A stretch of 64,000 nucleotides of DNA from an uncultured Roseburia sp. (GTDB lineage Bacteria > Bacillota > Clostridia > Lachnospirales > Lachnospiraceae). Of this stretch, positions 54,635 to 63,475 are shown one piece after another. Location of the stretch: contig CANONN010000014.1 in the NCBI GenBank assembly GCA_947567625.1, forward strand, positions 1-64,000, given 5' to 3'. The position numbers were made by a program, and so were the translations under genes. The notes below the pieces were generated by a model. That model was not told where the DNA came from. It worked only from the letters and a program-made list of their open reading frames with translations, and made no database searches. Position 1 is the stretch's first letter. Each line of letters starts with the position of its first letter.

Positions 54635-55228
54635 ATGGCAGTTAATAAAGTTCCTGTTCTGAAAAGATGCAGATCCCTTGGTTTAGAGCCGGGTTATTTA
54701 GGATATGATAAAAAGTCCCACAGAGAATTAAAGAGAGCGAACAAGAAGATGTCCGAGTACGGTCTTCAGCTCCGCGAGAAACAGAAAGCAAAATTCATCT
54801 ACGGCGTGTTGGAGAAACCGTTCCATAACTACTATGTAAAAGCGGACAAAATGAGAGGCATGACCGGTCAGAACTTAATGACGATGTTGGAGTCCAGACT
54901 GGACAATGTCGTATTCCGTCTTGGGTTTGCGAGAACCAGAAGAGAGGCCAGACAGATCGTCGGCCATAAGTTTATACTGGTAAACGGCAAGCAGGTCAAT
55001 ATTCCGTCCTACCTGGTAAAAGCCGGTGATGTGATTGAGATCAAAGAGAAGAACAAAGGTATCCAGAGAATGAAAGATATCCTCGAGGTTACCGGCGGAA
55101 GACTGGTTCCCGACTGGTTGGAGGTTGATACCGAGAAATTACAGGGAACAATCAAAGAGTTACCTTCCAGAGAGCAGATCGATGTACCTGTAGATGAGAT
55201 GCTTATCGTCGAGTTGTACTCTAAATAA
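54635..55228 (+). CDS. rpsD: Small-subunit ribosomal protein S4 (uS4)
   Basis: 197 residues with AGGAGGT upstream. CRSLGLEPGYLGYDKKSHRELKRANKKMSEYG and the S4 RNA-binding segment LESRLDNVVFRLGFARTRREARQIVGHKFILVNGKQV are diagnostic. S4 nucleates 30S assembly and represses alpha operons in some bacteria, so the nearby hairpin might be its target (inference). Confidence 0.98.
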   Translation: MAVNKVPVLKRCRSLGLEPGYLGYDKKSHRELKRANKKMSEYGLQLREKQKAKFIYGVLEKPFHNYYVKADKMRGMTGQNLMTMLESRLDNVVFRLGFARTRREARQIVGHKFILVNGKQVNIPSYLVKAGDVIEIKEKNKGIQRMKDILEVTGGRLVPDWLEVDTEKLQGTIKELPSREQIDVPVDEMLIVELYSK

Positions 55229-55280
55229 GAGGAATTTGGCGGCTTAGAACTTGTCAAGGATAGAATGGCTGTGAATAGTA

Positions 55281-55326
55281 ACAGACAGATACGGTTTCTG
55301 GTTTTAGGACCAGAACTGTGTCTGTT
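55281..55326 (+). promoter_or_regulatory. Hairpin between rpsD and rpoA
   Basis: CAGACA and GGTTTCTGG pair with CCAGAAC and TGTCTG around an 8-nt loop. No T-run follows. It lies 40 bp before the rpoA start and may regulate relative rpoA output. Confidence 0.5.
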
Positions 55327-55366
55327 CGTTGTATAAGCAAATTATCCGAAAAGGAGGGAATTTGTA

Positions 55367-56326
55367 GTGTTCGATTTTCAAAAACCTAAGATTGAAATTG
55401 CAGAAATTTCAGAAGACAAGAAGTACGGAAAGTTTGTTGTAGAACCATTGGAAAGAGGTTACGGCACAACACTGGGCAATTCACTCAGAAGAATTATGCT
55501 TTCTTCGCTGCCGGGTGCTGCGGTAAGTCAGGTAAAGATTGACGGTGTGCTTCATGAGTTCAGTTCTATTCCGGGGGTTAAGGAAGATGTAACCGAGATC
55601 ATTATGAACATTAAGAATCTTGCTATTAGAAATAACAGCTCTACAAATGAACCAAAAGTTGCTTATATCGAATTTGAAGGCGAAGGCGTAGTAACAGCGG
55701 CGGATATTCAGGTTGATTCTGATATTCAGATCTTAAACCCGGAGTTAGTGATCGCCAATTTAAACGGCGGCGCCGACTCTAAGCTCTATATGGAACTCAC
55801 GATCACCAAGGGCAGAGGTTATGTCAGCGCAGAGAAGAATAAGACAGAGGATATACCGATCGGGGTCATCGCAGTGGATTCGATCTATACGTCTGTGGAG
55901 AGAGTCAATCTTTCCATCGAAAATACGCGTGTAGGCCAGATCACTGATTATGATAAACTTACATTAGATGTGTTCACCAACGGGACACTTGAGCCGGACG
56001 AGGCGGTCAGCCTTGCGGCAAAAGTACTTAGCGAGCATTTGAGTCTCTTTATTGATTTGTCTGAGGCGGCTCAGCAGGCGGACGTTATGATTGAGAAAGA
56101 GGACGACGCCAAGGAGAAAGTTCTTGAGATGAATATCGACGAGCTGGAGCTGTCGGTGCGTTCTTACAACTGCTTGAAGCGGGCAGGCATCAATACCGTG
56201 GAGGAGTTGACAAACAAGACGCCGGAGGACATGATGAAAGTTCGTAACTTAGGGCGCAAGTCCCTGGAAGAAGTGCTGGCTAAGTTAAAAGAGCTTGGGC
56301 TTCAGCTCAATCAGGGTGAGGAATAG
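55367..56326 (+). CDS. rpoA: RNA polymerase alpha subunit
   Basis: 319 residues from GTG 55367, with AAAGGAGG upstream. The N-terminal dimerisation domain has [24 protein letters not shown], and the C-terminal domain has [23 protein letters not shown] and [20 protein letters not shown], which contacts promoter UP elements and activators. Complete and of normal length. Confidence 0.98.
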   Translation: MFDFQKPKIEIAEISEDKKYGKFVVEPLERGYGTTLGNSLRRIMLSSLPGAAVSQVKIDGVLHEFSSIPGVKEDVTEIIMNIKNLAIRNNSSTNEPKVAYIEFEGEGVVTAADIQVDSDIQILNPELVIANLNGGADSKLYMELTITKGRGYVSAEKNKTEDIPIGVIAVDSIYTSVERVNLSIENTRVGQITDYDKLTLDVFTNGTLEPDEAVSLAAKVLSEHLSLFIDLSEAAQQADVMIEKEDDAKEKVLEMNIDELELSVRSYNCLKRAGINTVEELTNKTPEDMMKVRNLGRKSLEEVLAKLKELGLQLNQGEE

Positions 56327-56566
56327 ATCGCATAAGCAAATGAGCTTGCTTCAGCTTTTAGAAGTTCGGGCAAACCGGATTTTGCATGTGTGAAAGCTTA
56401 TTCTTGGCAGTTCGAGTGAACTCGAACATTGCAGAGAAAAAGCGCAATCGGGCAGAAACAGTAAGTCCACAGGGCATGGAGTATGTCGTGTGCCAGATGT
56501 AATCGCATGGAGAGAGTAAGTCCAAAAGGCGTCTTCCCATGTACCAGAAGAATGGAGGAAAAGAAA

Positions 56567-57103
56567 ATGGCAAAGTATCGCAAGTTAGGCAGAACCTCAA
56601 GCCAGAGAAAGGCTTTATTGAGAGGTCAGGTAACCGCATTGTTAAACAACGGTAAGATTGTTACCACGGAGGCAAAAGCGAAGGAAGTGCGCAAGATTGC
56701 CGAGAGCATCATCGCGCTGGGCGTGAAAGAGCGTGATAACTATGAGGAAGTGACCGTAAAGGCAAAAGTTGCCCGCAAGGACGCCGACGGCAAGAGAGTG
56801 AAGGAAGTAGTTGACGGCAAGAAAGTGACCGTTTATGACGAAGTAGATAAGACAATCAAGAAAGATAAGCCGTCCCGCTTACACGCACGCCGGGAGATGT
56901 TAAAGGTTCTCTATCCGGTTAAGGAAGTTCCGAAGGAGAACGCCGGCAAGAAGCGCAACACCAAAGAGGTTGACCTGGTGGCAAAGATCTTTGACGAGAT
57001 CGCTCCCAAGTATGCGGACCGCAACGGCGGTTATACGAGAATCGTGAAGATCGGACAGCGCAAAGGCGACGGCGCGCTGGAAGTTCTGCTTGAGTTAGTA
57101 TAA
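56567..57103 (+). CDS. rplQ: Large-subunit ribosomal protein L17 (bL17) with an internal insert
   Basis: 178 residues from the ATG at 56567 (ATGGAGG upstream; an 84-bp longer frame lacks a site). MAKYRKLGRTSSQRKALLRG and the C-terminal IAPKYADRNGGYTRIVKIGQRKGDGA are L17. Between them is a lysine-rich insert of about 50 residues (roughly residues 64-120) with many KK, VDGKKV and KKDKPSRLHARR segments, longer than the usual ~116-residue protein. Similar inserts occur in Clostridia, so it is probably functional. Last gene of the superoperon. Confidence 0.96.
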   Translation: MAKYRKLGRTSSQRKALLRGQVTALLNNGKIVTTEAKAKEVRKIAESIIALGVKERDNYEEVTVKAKVARKDADGKRVKEVVDGKKVTVYDEVDKTIKKDKPSRLHARREMLKVLYPVKEVPKENAGKKRNTKEVDLVAKIFDEIAPKYADRNGGYTRIVKIGQRKGDGALEVLLELV

Positions 57104-57115
57104 GAGATCAAATAG

Positions 57116-57161
57116 AATCCCACTTTTCGACACATTTAAATGTCGGAAAGCGGGATTTTTT
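57116..57161 (+). terminator. Strong terminator ending the ribosomal superoperon
   Basis: AATCCCACTTTTCGACA pairs with TGTCGGAAAGCGGGATT (57116-57157) with only one mismatch, followed by TTTT. It lies 12 bp after the rplQ stop. No ecfA/ecfT, truA or rplM genes follow, unlike many Bacillota; a leftward operon is next. Confidence 0.95.
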
Positions 57162-57228
57162 ACGTGATAGGAAACAGCGCCGCCTGGCGCATCCATTCCC
57201 GATACCGTGACTTATCTTTGCATAGTCA

Positions 57229-58647
57229 TTAGATCTGCCGCTTTTTCGCGAGCGGCAGCGAGAAGATAAACTCGGTGCCGACCCCCTCGGTGCTGATGCA
57301 GGTGATGTTTTCTCCATGCGCCTGGATGATCTCTTTGACGATGGAAAGCCCAAGTCCGGTGCCTTTCTTGTCTTTTCCGCGCGACAAGTCCGTCTTATAA
57401 AAACGCTCCCATATTTTGCTGATACTGTCTTTGGGGATACCGATGCCGGTGTCCTTGACGGAGACAAATATTTTTTCATTTTTCTCTGTGGTTTCGACGG
57501 TAATAAATGAGTCGGGGCGGCTGAATTTAATGGCATTGTCGATCAGATTATAAATCACCTGCTGGATTTTGCTCATGTCCGCGGAGACAAACAGCTTTTC
57601 TCCGGTGAGAATCAGATTAAACGAGATATGCTTTTCCTTGCAGGTTCCCTCAAAGCTCAATACCGTCATGCGCACGGCATAGTTGATGTCAAAATCGGTG
57701 ATGTCGAGAATAAAACCGCGCGATCCGAATTTATTTAATTCCAGAAGACTGCTGGTCAGTTTATTCAAACGTTCCGTTTCAAAAACAATGATGTTTAAAT
57801 ATTTTTCCTGCATTTCCGGCGGAATGGTTCCGTCCAACATGGCCTCGGCATAGCCTTTGATCGAGGTCAGAGGGGAGCGGAAGTCGTGGGAGATGTTGGA
57901 GACAAATTTGCGCTGATCTTCCTCTAACGTATGTAGCTCGTTTGCCATAAAATTGAGTGAAGCCGCCAGGTAGCCGATTTCGTCGCCGGAATTTACCGCG
58001 ATCTTGGTATTAAAATTACCGGAGGAGTATTCCTTGGCAGCCTTGGTAATCTTGCGTATGGGAATGTAGACCACATAAGTAAACAGTATCAGGACGATAA
58101 AGGCTGCGGCAAAGAGCAGGATCAGGGTCTGATAAAAAATGGCGGTCAGTTGGTTGGCCGTGTTTACCAGACTGTTTGTCGGCTCATGTATCATGATGTA
58201 AGCGCGCACCTTATAATTGACGGTGACGGGGGAAAATACACTCAAGTGATCGCTGGTAAACTGCCCGTAAAAGTCGCCGCTCTGATAATAGCGGTTCCCA
58301 AAATCGGTGACATCAAAATCCGGGATTGTCACCACGTCGGAGAGCAACGGCTTTGAGGTGTTTAAAAGTACGACGCCCTTTGGGTTTACAATCCAGATTT
58401 CACTCGTGAGATAGGCGCTGATGGTATCGAGCTGCAGCTTAATCTCCTCGAGCGTCATCGCGTCATTATAATAATTCTGTGCATAGGTGGTGGAAATCAT
58501 GGTCGCCTCCCGGTAAAGCTTGGAGGCTTCCCGCCGCTCCACATAGCGGGCCGTCATATGGTAAGTAAAGGTGGCGATGATCAGGACGCCGATCGCGCCG
58601 TAGATCAGAAATCCGGCAATCAGCTTTGGATAGAGTGTCCGTTTCAT
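57229..58647 (-). CDS. Membrane sensor histidine kinase (HAMP + HisKA + HATPase)
   Basis: 472 residues. Membrane helices at about 10-30 and 169-193 bracket a ~140-residue extracytoplasmic sensor domain, then a HAMP segment (193-245) and HisKA with phospho-His H254 in NISHDFRSPL. ATP-binding boxes are N (NLIDNAIKFS), G1 (DTGIGIPK) and G2 (GTGLGLSIVKEI). It overlaps the response-regulator stop by 4 bp, giving a cognate pair. The signal is unknown. Confidence 0.96.
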   Translation of the reverse strand: MKRTLYPKLIAGFLIYGAIGVLIIATFTYHMTARYVERREASKLYREATMISTTYAQNYYNDAMTLEEIKLQLDTISAYLTSEIWIVNPKGVVLLNTSKPLLSDVVTIPDFDVTDFGNRYYQSGDFYGQFTSDHLSVFSPVTVNYKVRAYIMIHEPTNSLVNTANQLTAIFYQTLILLFAAAFIVLILFTYVVYIPIRKITKAAKEYSSGNFNTKIAVNSGDEIGYLAASLNFMANELHTLEEDQRKFVSNISHDFRSPLTSIKGYAEAMLDGTIPPEMQEKYLNIIVFETERLNKLTSSLLELNKFGSRGFILDITDFDINYAVRMTVLSFEGTCKEKHISFNLILTGEKLFVSADMSKIQQVIYNLIDNAIKFSRPDSFITVETTEKNEKIFVSVKDTGIGIPKDSISKIWERFYKTDLSRGKDKKGTGLGLSIVKEIIQAHGENITCISTEGVGTEFIFSLPLAKKRQI

Positions 58648-59348
58648 ATATTTTTCACCTCAAATTTGTAACCGATTCCCCAAACGGTGGATAGCCCCCA
58701 GCTATCATGGTCTTTAATCTTTTCCCGCAGACGTTTGACGTGGACGTCCACGGTTCTGGTGTCACCGATATATTCATAGCCCCAGATGTGGTCCAAAAGT
58801 TGTTCCCTGGTAAATACCTGGTTGGGGGAAGCTGCCAGAAAGTACAGCAGTTCCAGCTCCTTTGGCGGCATGTCGACGGATTCGCCGCGGTAAATGACAG
58901 AGTAGTTCGATAAATTGACCGTCAAATCCGGGTAGCGCACACATTTGAGGTCCGGTGAAACTTCTTCGATTTTCACCGGCTGGTAGCGGCGCAGGACGGC
59001 TTTGACGCGGGCGACCAGCTCTTTGGAATCAAACGGTTTGATCATATAATCGTCTGCGCCGAGCTCCAATCCCAGTACTTTGTCAAAAATCTCACCCTTC
59101 GCCGACAACATGATGATCGGGATATTGGCCTTTGCGCGGATTTCCCGGCATACCTGATAACCGTCGATTCCCGGCAGCATCAGATCGAGCAGAAGCAGAT
59201 TGGGCATATACTGCTCGAAAGCCCGCAGGGCTTCCTCGCCGTCGTTCACGATCATGGTATCAAAACATTCCTTTGTCAGATAGAGTGAAATAAGTTCAGC
59301 GATATTGTTATCGTCGTCTACGATTAAAATTTTCTGTTTCGCGGCCAT
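58644..59348 (-). CDS. OmpR/PhoB-family response regulator
   Basis: 234 residues from the ATG at 59348 (GGGAGGT upstream); the longer frame to 59426 overlaps mutS2 and lacks a site. Phospho-acceptor D55 sits in LLLLDLMLPGIDG, K104 in YMIKPFD, and the winged-helix output domain ends with YIGDTRTVDVHVKRLREKI. It is the likely partner of the following kinase, 46 bp downstream of mutS2 and perhaps co-transcribed with it. Confidence 0.96.
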   Translation of the reverse strand: MAAKQKILIVDDDNNIAELISLYLTKECFDTMIVNDGEEALRAFEQYMPNLLLLDLMLPGIDGYQVCREIRAKANIPIIMLSAKGEIFDKVLGLELGADDYMIKPFDSKELVARVKAVLRRYQPVKIEEVSPDLKCVRYPDLTVNLSNYSVIYRGESVDMPPKELELLYFLAASPNQVFTREQLLDHIWGYEYIGDTRTVDVHVKRLREKIKDHDSWGLSTVWGIGYKFEVKNI

Positions 59349-59394
59349 TGTTGTACCTCCCGATATTGCGATAAGAATGTATGTGGTTCTTCCG

Positions 59395-61821
59395 TCACGT
59401 AAATTCCGCCAGAGTGACGCCTGCATCGCCCTCCCCGTATTCTCCCAGGTGATAAGATTTGACGTATTTCTGCCGTTTCAGATGGGAGTGGACAGCGTTT
59501 CGCAGCGCGCCGGTACCTTTTCCGTGTACGATGCGCACCGAGGGCAGATGCGCCAGGTAAGCGTCGTCCAGATATTTATCCAACAGGGGCAGCGCCTCGT
59601 CAATCGTTTTGCCGATGAGATTGATCTCCGCGGAAATGGTGGCGGATTTGTTCATGGCAATCTTGCCGGCGCCGCCTTTTGCAAACTTTTTGCCGGAGGG
59701 TGCACTGTCCTCTTCGAGCAGGATTAAGTCGCTGACATTGACAATGGAGTTTAAAATGCCCATCTGCACCGAAAGCTCTCCTTTGGCGTTCGGCAGGGTG
59801 TGCACCGTCCCGTTTAGATTCATGCTGATCACCTTGACGCGGTCGCCGATCTGTAGATGCTTGGGAACGCTGTGATTCTGCTGTACGGTTTTCCTTTGGT
59901 CGCTCATCCTGCTCTGCGTCTGGTTCATCTTATCGCGCAGTTTTGTGCGTTCGCGCTCCATCTCGGAGACAGGCGCGTGTGCCTGTCCGTATTTATTGAA
60001 GTTGCGTATGGTCTCATCCGCGACCTCCTTGGCTTCCCGAATGATGCGCAACGCCTCTTCGTTGGCCTCTCTCAATACCTTGTCGCGGCTTTGGTCGAGG
60101 CGCTCCTGCTTTTGTTCTAAGCGCTCTTTCAGGCGGCGGACTTCCTCTTTGTACTGATTGATCTCAAGCTGCTCTTTCTCGATCGTAATGCGGCTTTTTT
60201 CGAGGTTTGCCAAAAGGTCCTCAAAGTTCTCCTCGTTTTCTGTGATGCGCGACTTGGCGTCGGCGATGACCTGCTCTGGGAGCCCCAGCTTTTGGGAGAT
60301 GGCAAATGCGTTGCTTTTGCCCGGTATTCCGATTAAAAGCCGGTAAGTGGGGCTTAGTGTCTCCACGTCAAATTCGCAGCAGGCATTTTCGACGTCCGGC
60401 GCCGAGAGGGCGTAGACTTTTAATTCACTGTAGTGCGTTGTCGCCATAATGCAGCAGCCGATGTCTAACAGCCGCGAGAGAATGGAAATGGCGAGCGCCG
60501 CTCCCTCGGTGGGGTCCGTTCCCGCGCACAGCTCGTCGAAGAGGACGAGCGACTTGTGATCCGCATGCTTTAGGATGTGGATGATATTGGTCATGTGCGA
60601 GGAAAAGGTGCTCAGCGATTGTTCAATGCTCTGTTCATCCCCGATGTCCGCAAAAACTTCTTTGAAAATGGCAAGCTCGGAGCGGTCCAGCGCGGGGATA
60701 TGAAGCCCGGCCTGTCCCATCAGCGTCAAAAGTCCGGCTGTCTTTAAGGATACGGTCTTGCCGCCTGTGTTGGGGCCGGTGACGATCAGAAGATGAAAAT
60801 CCTCGCCCAGATGAATGTCGACCGGCACAACCTTGCGGCTGTCCAACAGCGGATGGCGGCCCTTGCGGATATGGATGCGCCCTTCTTCATTTAAGATCGG
60901 GGCCACCCCGTTATAAGTTTTGGCAAAAGAAGCCTTGGCAAAAATAAAATCGAGCAGCGTCAGTGTCTTATAATCCACAGACAGCGCGGCGGCACAGGCG
61001 CCGACCTGGCTGCTTAAATCGGCGAGGATTACCTCGATCTCGTCCTGTTCTTTCATCAGAAGAGATTTGTACTCGTTGTTTAAGTTTACGACCGCCATCG
61101 GCTCGATAAAGAGAGTCGAGCCTGAGGAGGACTGGTCGTGAATCATGCCGGGCACCTGTGATTTAGCTTCGGCCTTTACCGGAAGGCAGTATCTGCCGTC
61201 GCGCATGGTGATCACGGCGTCCTGCAGATAGGTGCGGATGGTGGCGTTGTTCATTAAGCTGTTGATCTGTGCGCGTATTTTATCGTTCATGCCGCGCAGG
61301 GAGCGGCGAATGGAGCGCAGTGTGCTGCTGGCATCGTCGGCGATTTCATCCTCGGAGAGAATACAGCGGCGAATCTCCTCGCACAGCGGGGTCAGCGGTT
61401 CAATTTGCGCAAAGAATTCACTGAGCGAATCGCCCGCATCACCGTCCTTTGGCGATTCATCGGTTTTGGCGATTGACGCGCCCGCCGTCTCTTTGGCATT
61501 GCGGGCAAATGCTTTTACCCGCTTGGCTGTCTCTAACATGGAGGCGATGCGAAGCAGTTCTCCCATGCCGAGCGAACCGCCGATTTCCACCCGTTTCAGA
61601 GTATCGCCGATGGGATGGATACCGGAAAAGGAAATGGAACCATATTTTAAAATGCGGGAGAGCGCATCCGCGGTCTGCCGCTGGAGCAGTTCGATCTTAG
61701 CCTTGTCGGTCAGCGGTTTGATCTTCCGGCAGCGCCGTTTGGCGTCCTCGCTGGAGGCAAAAGTTGTCAATTGTTCAATAATTTTGTCATATTCTAAAGT
61801 TTTTAATACTTTTTCGTTCAT
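59395..61821 (-). CDS. mutS2: Endonuclease MutS2 (rqcU-type ribosome/DNA repair factor)
   Basis: 808 residues from the ATG at 61821 (AAAGGA upstream); the ATG at 61857 would overlap the promoter. The ATPase has Walker A GPNTGGKTVS and a LVLFDELCAGTDPTEG Walker B. The central coiled segment (about 520-650) leads to a KOW-like region and the C-terminal Smr domain, with VRIVHGKGTGALR. MutS2 is reported to suppress homologous recombination in some species and to rescue collided ribosomes in others. Length and domain order are normal. Confidence 0.96.
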   Translation of the reverse strand: MNEKVLKTLEYDKIIEQLTTFASSEDAKRRCRKIKPLTDKAKIELLQRQTADALSRILKYGSISFSGIHPIGDTLKRVEIGGSLGMGELLRIASMLETAKRVKAFARNAKETAGASIAKTDESPKDGDAGDSLSEFFAQIEPLTPLCEEIRRCILSEDEIADDASSTLRSIRRSLRGMNDKIRAQINSLMNNATIRTYLQDAVITMRDGRYCLPVKAEAKSQVPGMIHDQSSSGSTLFIEPMAVVNLNNEYKSLLMKEQDEIEVILADLSSQVGACAAALSVDYKTLTLLDFIFAKASFAKTYNGVAPILNEEGRIHIRKGRHPLLDSRKVVPVDIHLGEDFHLLIVTGPNTGGKTVSLKTAGLLTLMGQAGLHIPALDRSELAIFKEVFADIGDEQSIEQSLSTFSSHMTNIIHILKHADHKSLVLFDELCAGTDPTEGAALAISILSRLLDIGCCIMATTHYSELKVYALSAPDVENACCEFDVETLSPTYRLLIGIPGKSNAFAISQKLGLPEQVIADAKSRITENEENFEDLLANLEKSRITIEKEQLEINQYKEEVRRLKERLEQKQERLDQSRDKVLREANEEALRIIREAKEVADETIRNFNKYGQAHAPVSEMERERTKLRDKMNQTQSRMSDQRKTVQQNHSVPKHLQIGDRVKVISMNLNGTVHTLPNAKGELSVQMGILNSIVNVSDLILLEEDSAPSGKKFAKGGAGKIAMNKSATISAEINLIGKTIDEALPLLDKYLDDAYLAHLPSVRIVHGKGTGALRNAVHSHLKRQKYVKSYHLGEYGEGDAGVTLAEFT

Positions 61822-61855
61822 GGCAGTCCTTTCGCGCAAATGAAAATTTATGTTC

Positions 61856-61884
61856 ATTATACCTTATTTTAACAGGATTTTAAA
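61856..61884 (-). promoter_or_regulatory. Promoter of mutS2
   Basis: On the minus strand TTTAAA (61884-61879) and TATAAT (61861-61856) are 17 bp apart, 35 bp before the mutS2 start. The -35 is weak (TTTAAA) and the -10 perfect. Confidence 0.6.
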
Positions 61885-61915
61885 GCCGAATTTTGGGGAT
61901 TTTCACAAGAAAGTA

Positions 61916-61944
61916 TTGTAAGGGGGAGGAATATAAGGTAAAAT
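61916..61944 (+). promoter_or_regulatory. Promoter of the HtrA-like gene
   Basis: TTGTAA (61916-61921) and TAAAAT (61939-61944) with a 17-bp spacer lie 103 bp upstream of the HtrA-like ATG, divergent from the mutS2 promoter. Confidence 0.65.
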
Positions 61945-62047
61945 AAAAATGGTTGTTTCTATGAATCCGGCTCTGCCGGAGGACACGTATTTAGAAATCT
62001 GTAGCTCAATGCCATAAAATCATTTTTTATGGAGAACGGAGTATCGC

Positions 62048-63409
62048 ATGCAGGAGAAGGACAACGAAAGTTTTTCGTTTATCAATGAGAAACGAAAGGA
62101 AAAACCGATCAACAAGAAAAAGCTGTTCATCTACGCCGGTTTTGTCGTGGCGATGGCAGTTGTGTTTGGCGTGGTGGCCAGCTTTGTGTTCGTGTATTGC
62201 AGGCTGCAATGGGAGGAATATCTGCTTCCGCCGGACAAAAAGGTGGTAACGATTCCGCAGGATCATCTGGAGGATACGCAGTCTTTAGAGACCGGCGAAA
62301 GCGAGCAGGCATTATCTTCCCAGGAGACTGCGGAGACGGAGTCAGAACAGGAATCACAGGAGCCGGAGAGTGAGACGGATACGCAGTCTTCGGAGAGCGG
62401 CGAAAGCGAGCAGCCGCCGGGCGCGCAGCAGGCGGAGCTGACCGTGGCGGATTTCCAGAAGCTGCAAAACCAGTTGTATGATGTGGGACGCGGCGCCGGC
62501 AGTTTTATGGTGACGGTCACCGGGATTAAGAGCGATACCGATTGGCTTTACAATGATTACGAGCGCAAAGGACAGGCGTCAGGCTTCATTCTTGCCGATA
62601 ACGGGGAAGAACTCCTGATCCTGACGGAGCGCAAAAATATTGCAGACGCACAGCAAATCTATGTCACGTTCTGTAATGATGTGACGGTGGGTGCGGCCAT
62701 GAAGAAATATGATGCTGCGACAGGGATAACGGTGCTGTCCGTTCCTCTGGCGATGATCGATGCCGGGACGATGGAGGCGGTCTCTGTCGCCGTGCTGGGC
62801 AATTCCCTGATCACAAGGCAGGGGGAGCTTGTCATTGCGGTGGGCAGTCCTCTGGGCAGCAATTATTCTATTCTGACCGGGAGTATTACCTCAACGGCAA
62901 ACAGTATCAATGTCATTGACAATAAATATTCCGTTTTTACGACTGATATCGTGGGAAACAGAAACGGAAGCGGCGTGCTTTTAAACGTGGCGGGAGAGGT
63001 GATCGGCCTTGTGATGCAGGGCTACAACAGCGGAGAGGCGGGAATTGTGACCGCATTTTCTATATCAGAGCTAAAAGCTATGATCGAGCGGCTCTCCAAC
63101 GGTGGAGATATTCCGTACGCCGGGCTGGAGCTGACCACGGTTACCAATGACATCGCCGCAGAAAATGAAATCCCCAAGGGCGCCTATATCAAAGACGTCA
63201 AGATGGATTCGCCGGCGATGAGCGCGGGATTGCAGCGCGGCGATGTGATCGTATCCATGGACGGAGATGTGATATTTACGGTGGACGGATACGAGAGTAA
63301 ATTAATGTCCCTGTCGCCGGGAGACACCGTGACGGTGGTGGTAAAGCGCCAAAGCCCCGAGGGCTATACGGATATTACCTGTATGGTGGAGATCGGCGTG
63401 CTACAGTAG
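62048..63409 (+). CDS. Membrane-anchored HtrA/DegP-like protein with PDZ domain, probable pseudoprotease
   Basis: 453 residues. A single membrane helix at about residues 26-51 is followed by an acidic Ser/Glu linker (about 74-128), a trypsin-like S1C domain (about 135-345) and a C-terminal PDZ domain (about 355-450, with AGLQRGDVIVSMDGD). The Ser slot is S308 in NGSGV, resembling GNSGG, but the usual catalytic His position reads ILTERKN and the Asp position reads AATGITVL, so both are lost. It therefore looks like a catalytically dead HtrA relative, perhaps a binding or chaperone protein at the cell surface. Confidence 0.85.
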   Translation: MQEKDNESFSFINEKRKEKPINKKKLFIYAGFVVAMAVVFGVVASFVFVYCRLQWEEYLLPPDKKVVTIPQDHLEDTQSLETGESEQALSSQETAETESEQESQEPESETDTQSSESGESEQPPGAQQAELTVADFQKLQNQLYDVGRGAGSFMVTVTGIKSDTDWLYNDYERKGQASGFILADNGEELLILTERKNIADAQQIYVTFCNDVTVGAAMKKYDAATGITVLSVPLAMIDAGTMEAVSVAVLGNSLITRQGELVIAVGSPLGSNYSILTGSITSTANSINVIDNKYSVFTTDIVGNRNGSGVLLNVAGEVIGLVMQGYNSGEAGIVTAFSISELKAMIERLSNGGDIPYAGLELTTVTNDIAAENEIPKGAYIKDVKMDSPAMSAGLQRGDVIVSMDGDVIFTVDGYESKLMSLSPGDTVTVVVKRQSPEGYTDITCMVEIGVLQ

Positions 63410-63475
63410 CGAATACTTAAAATAGAACAAGCAATCGGGACAGGCCGTTTGATACGGCAGGGAGAAAGGAAAATT

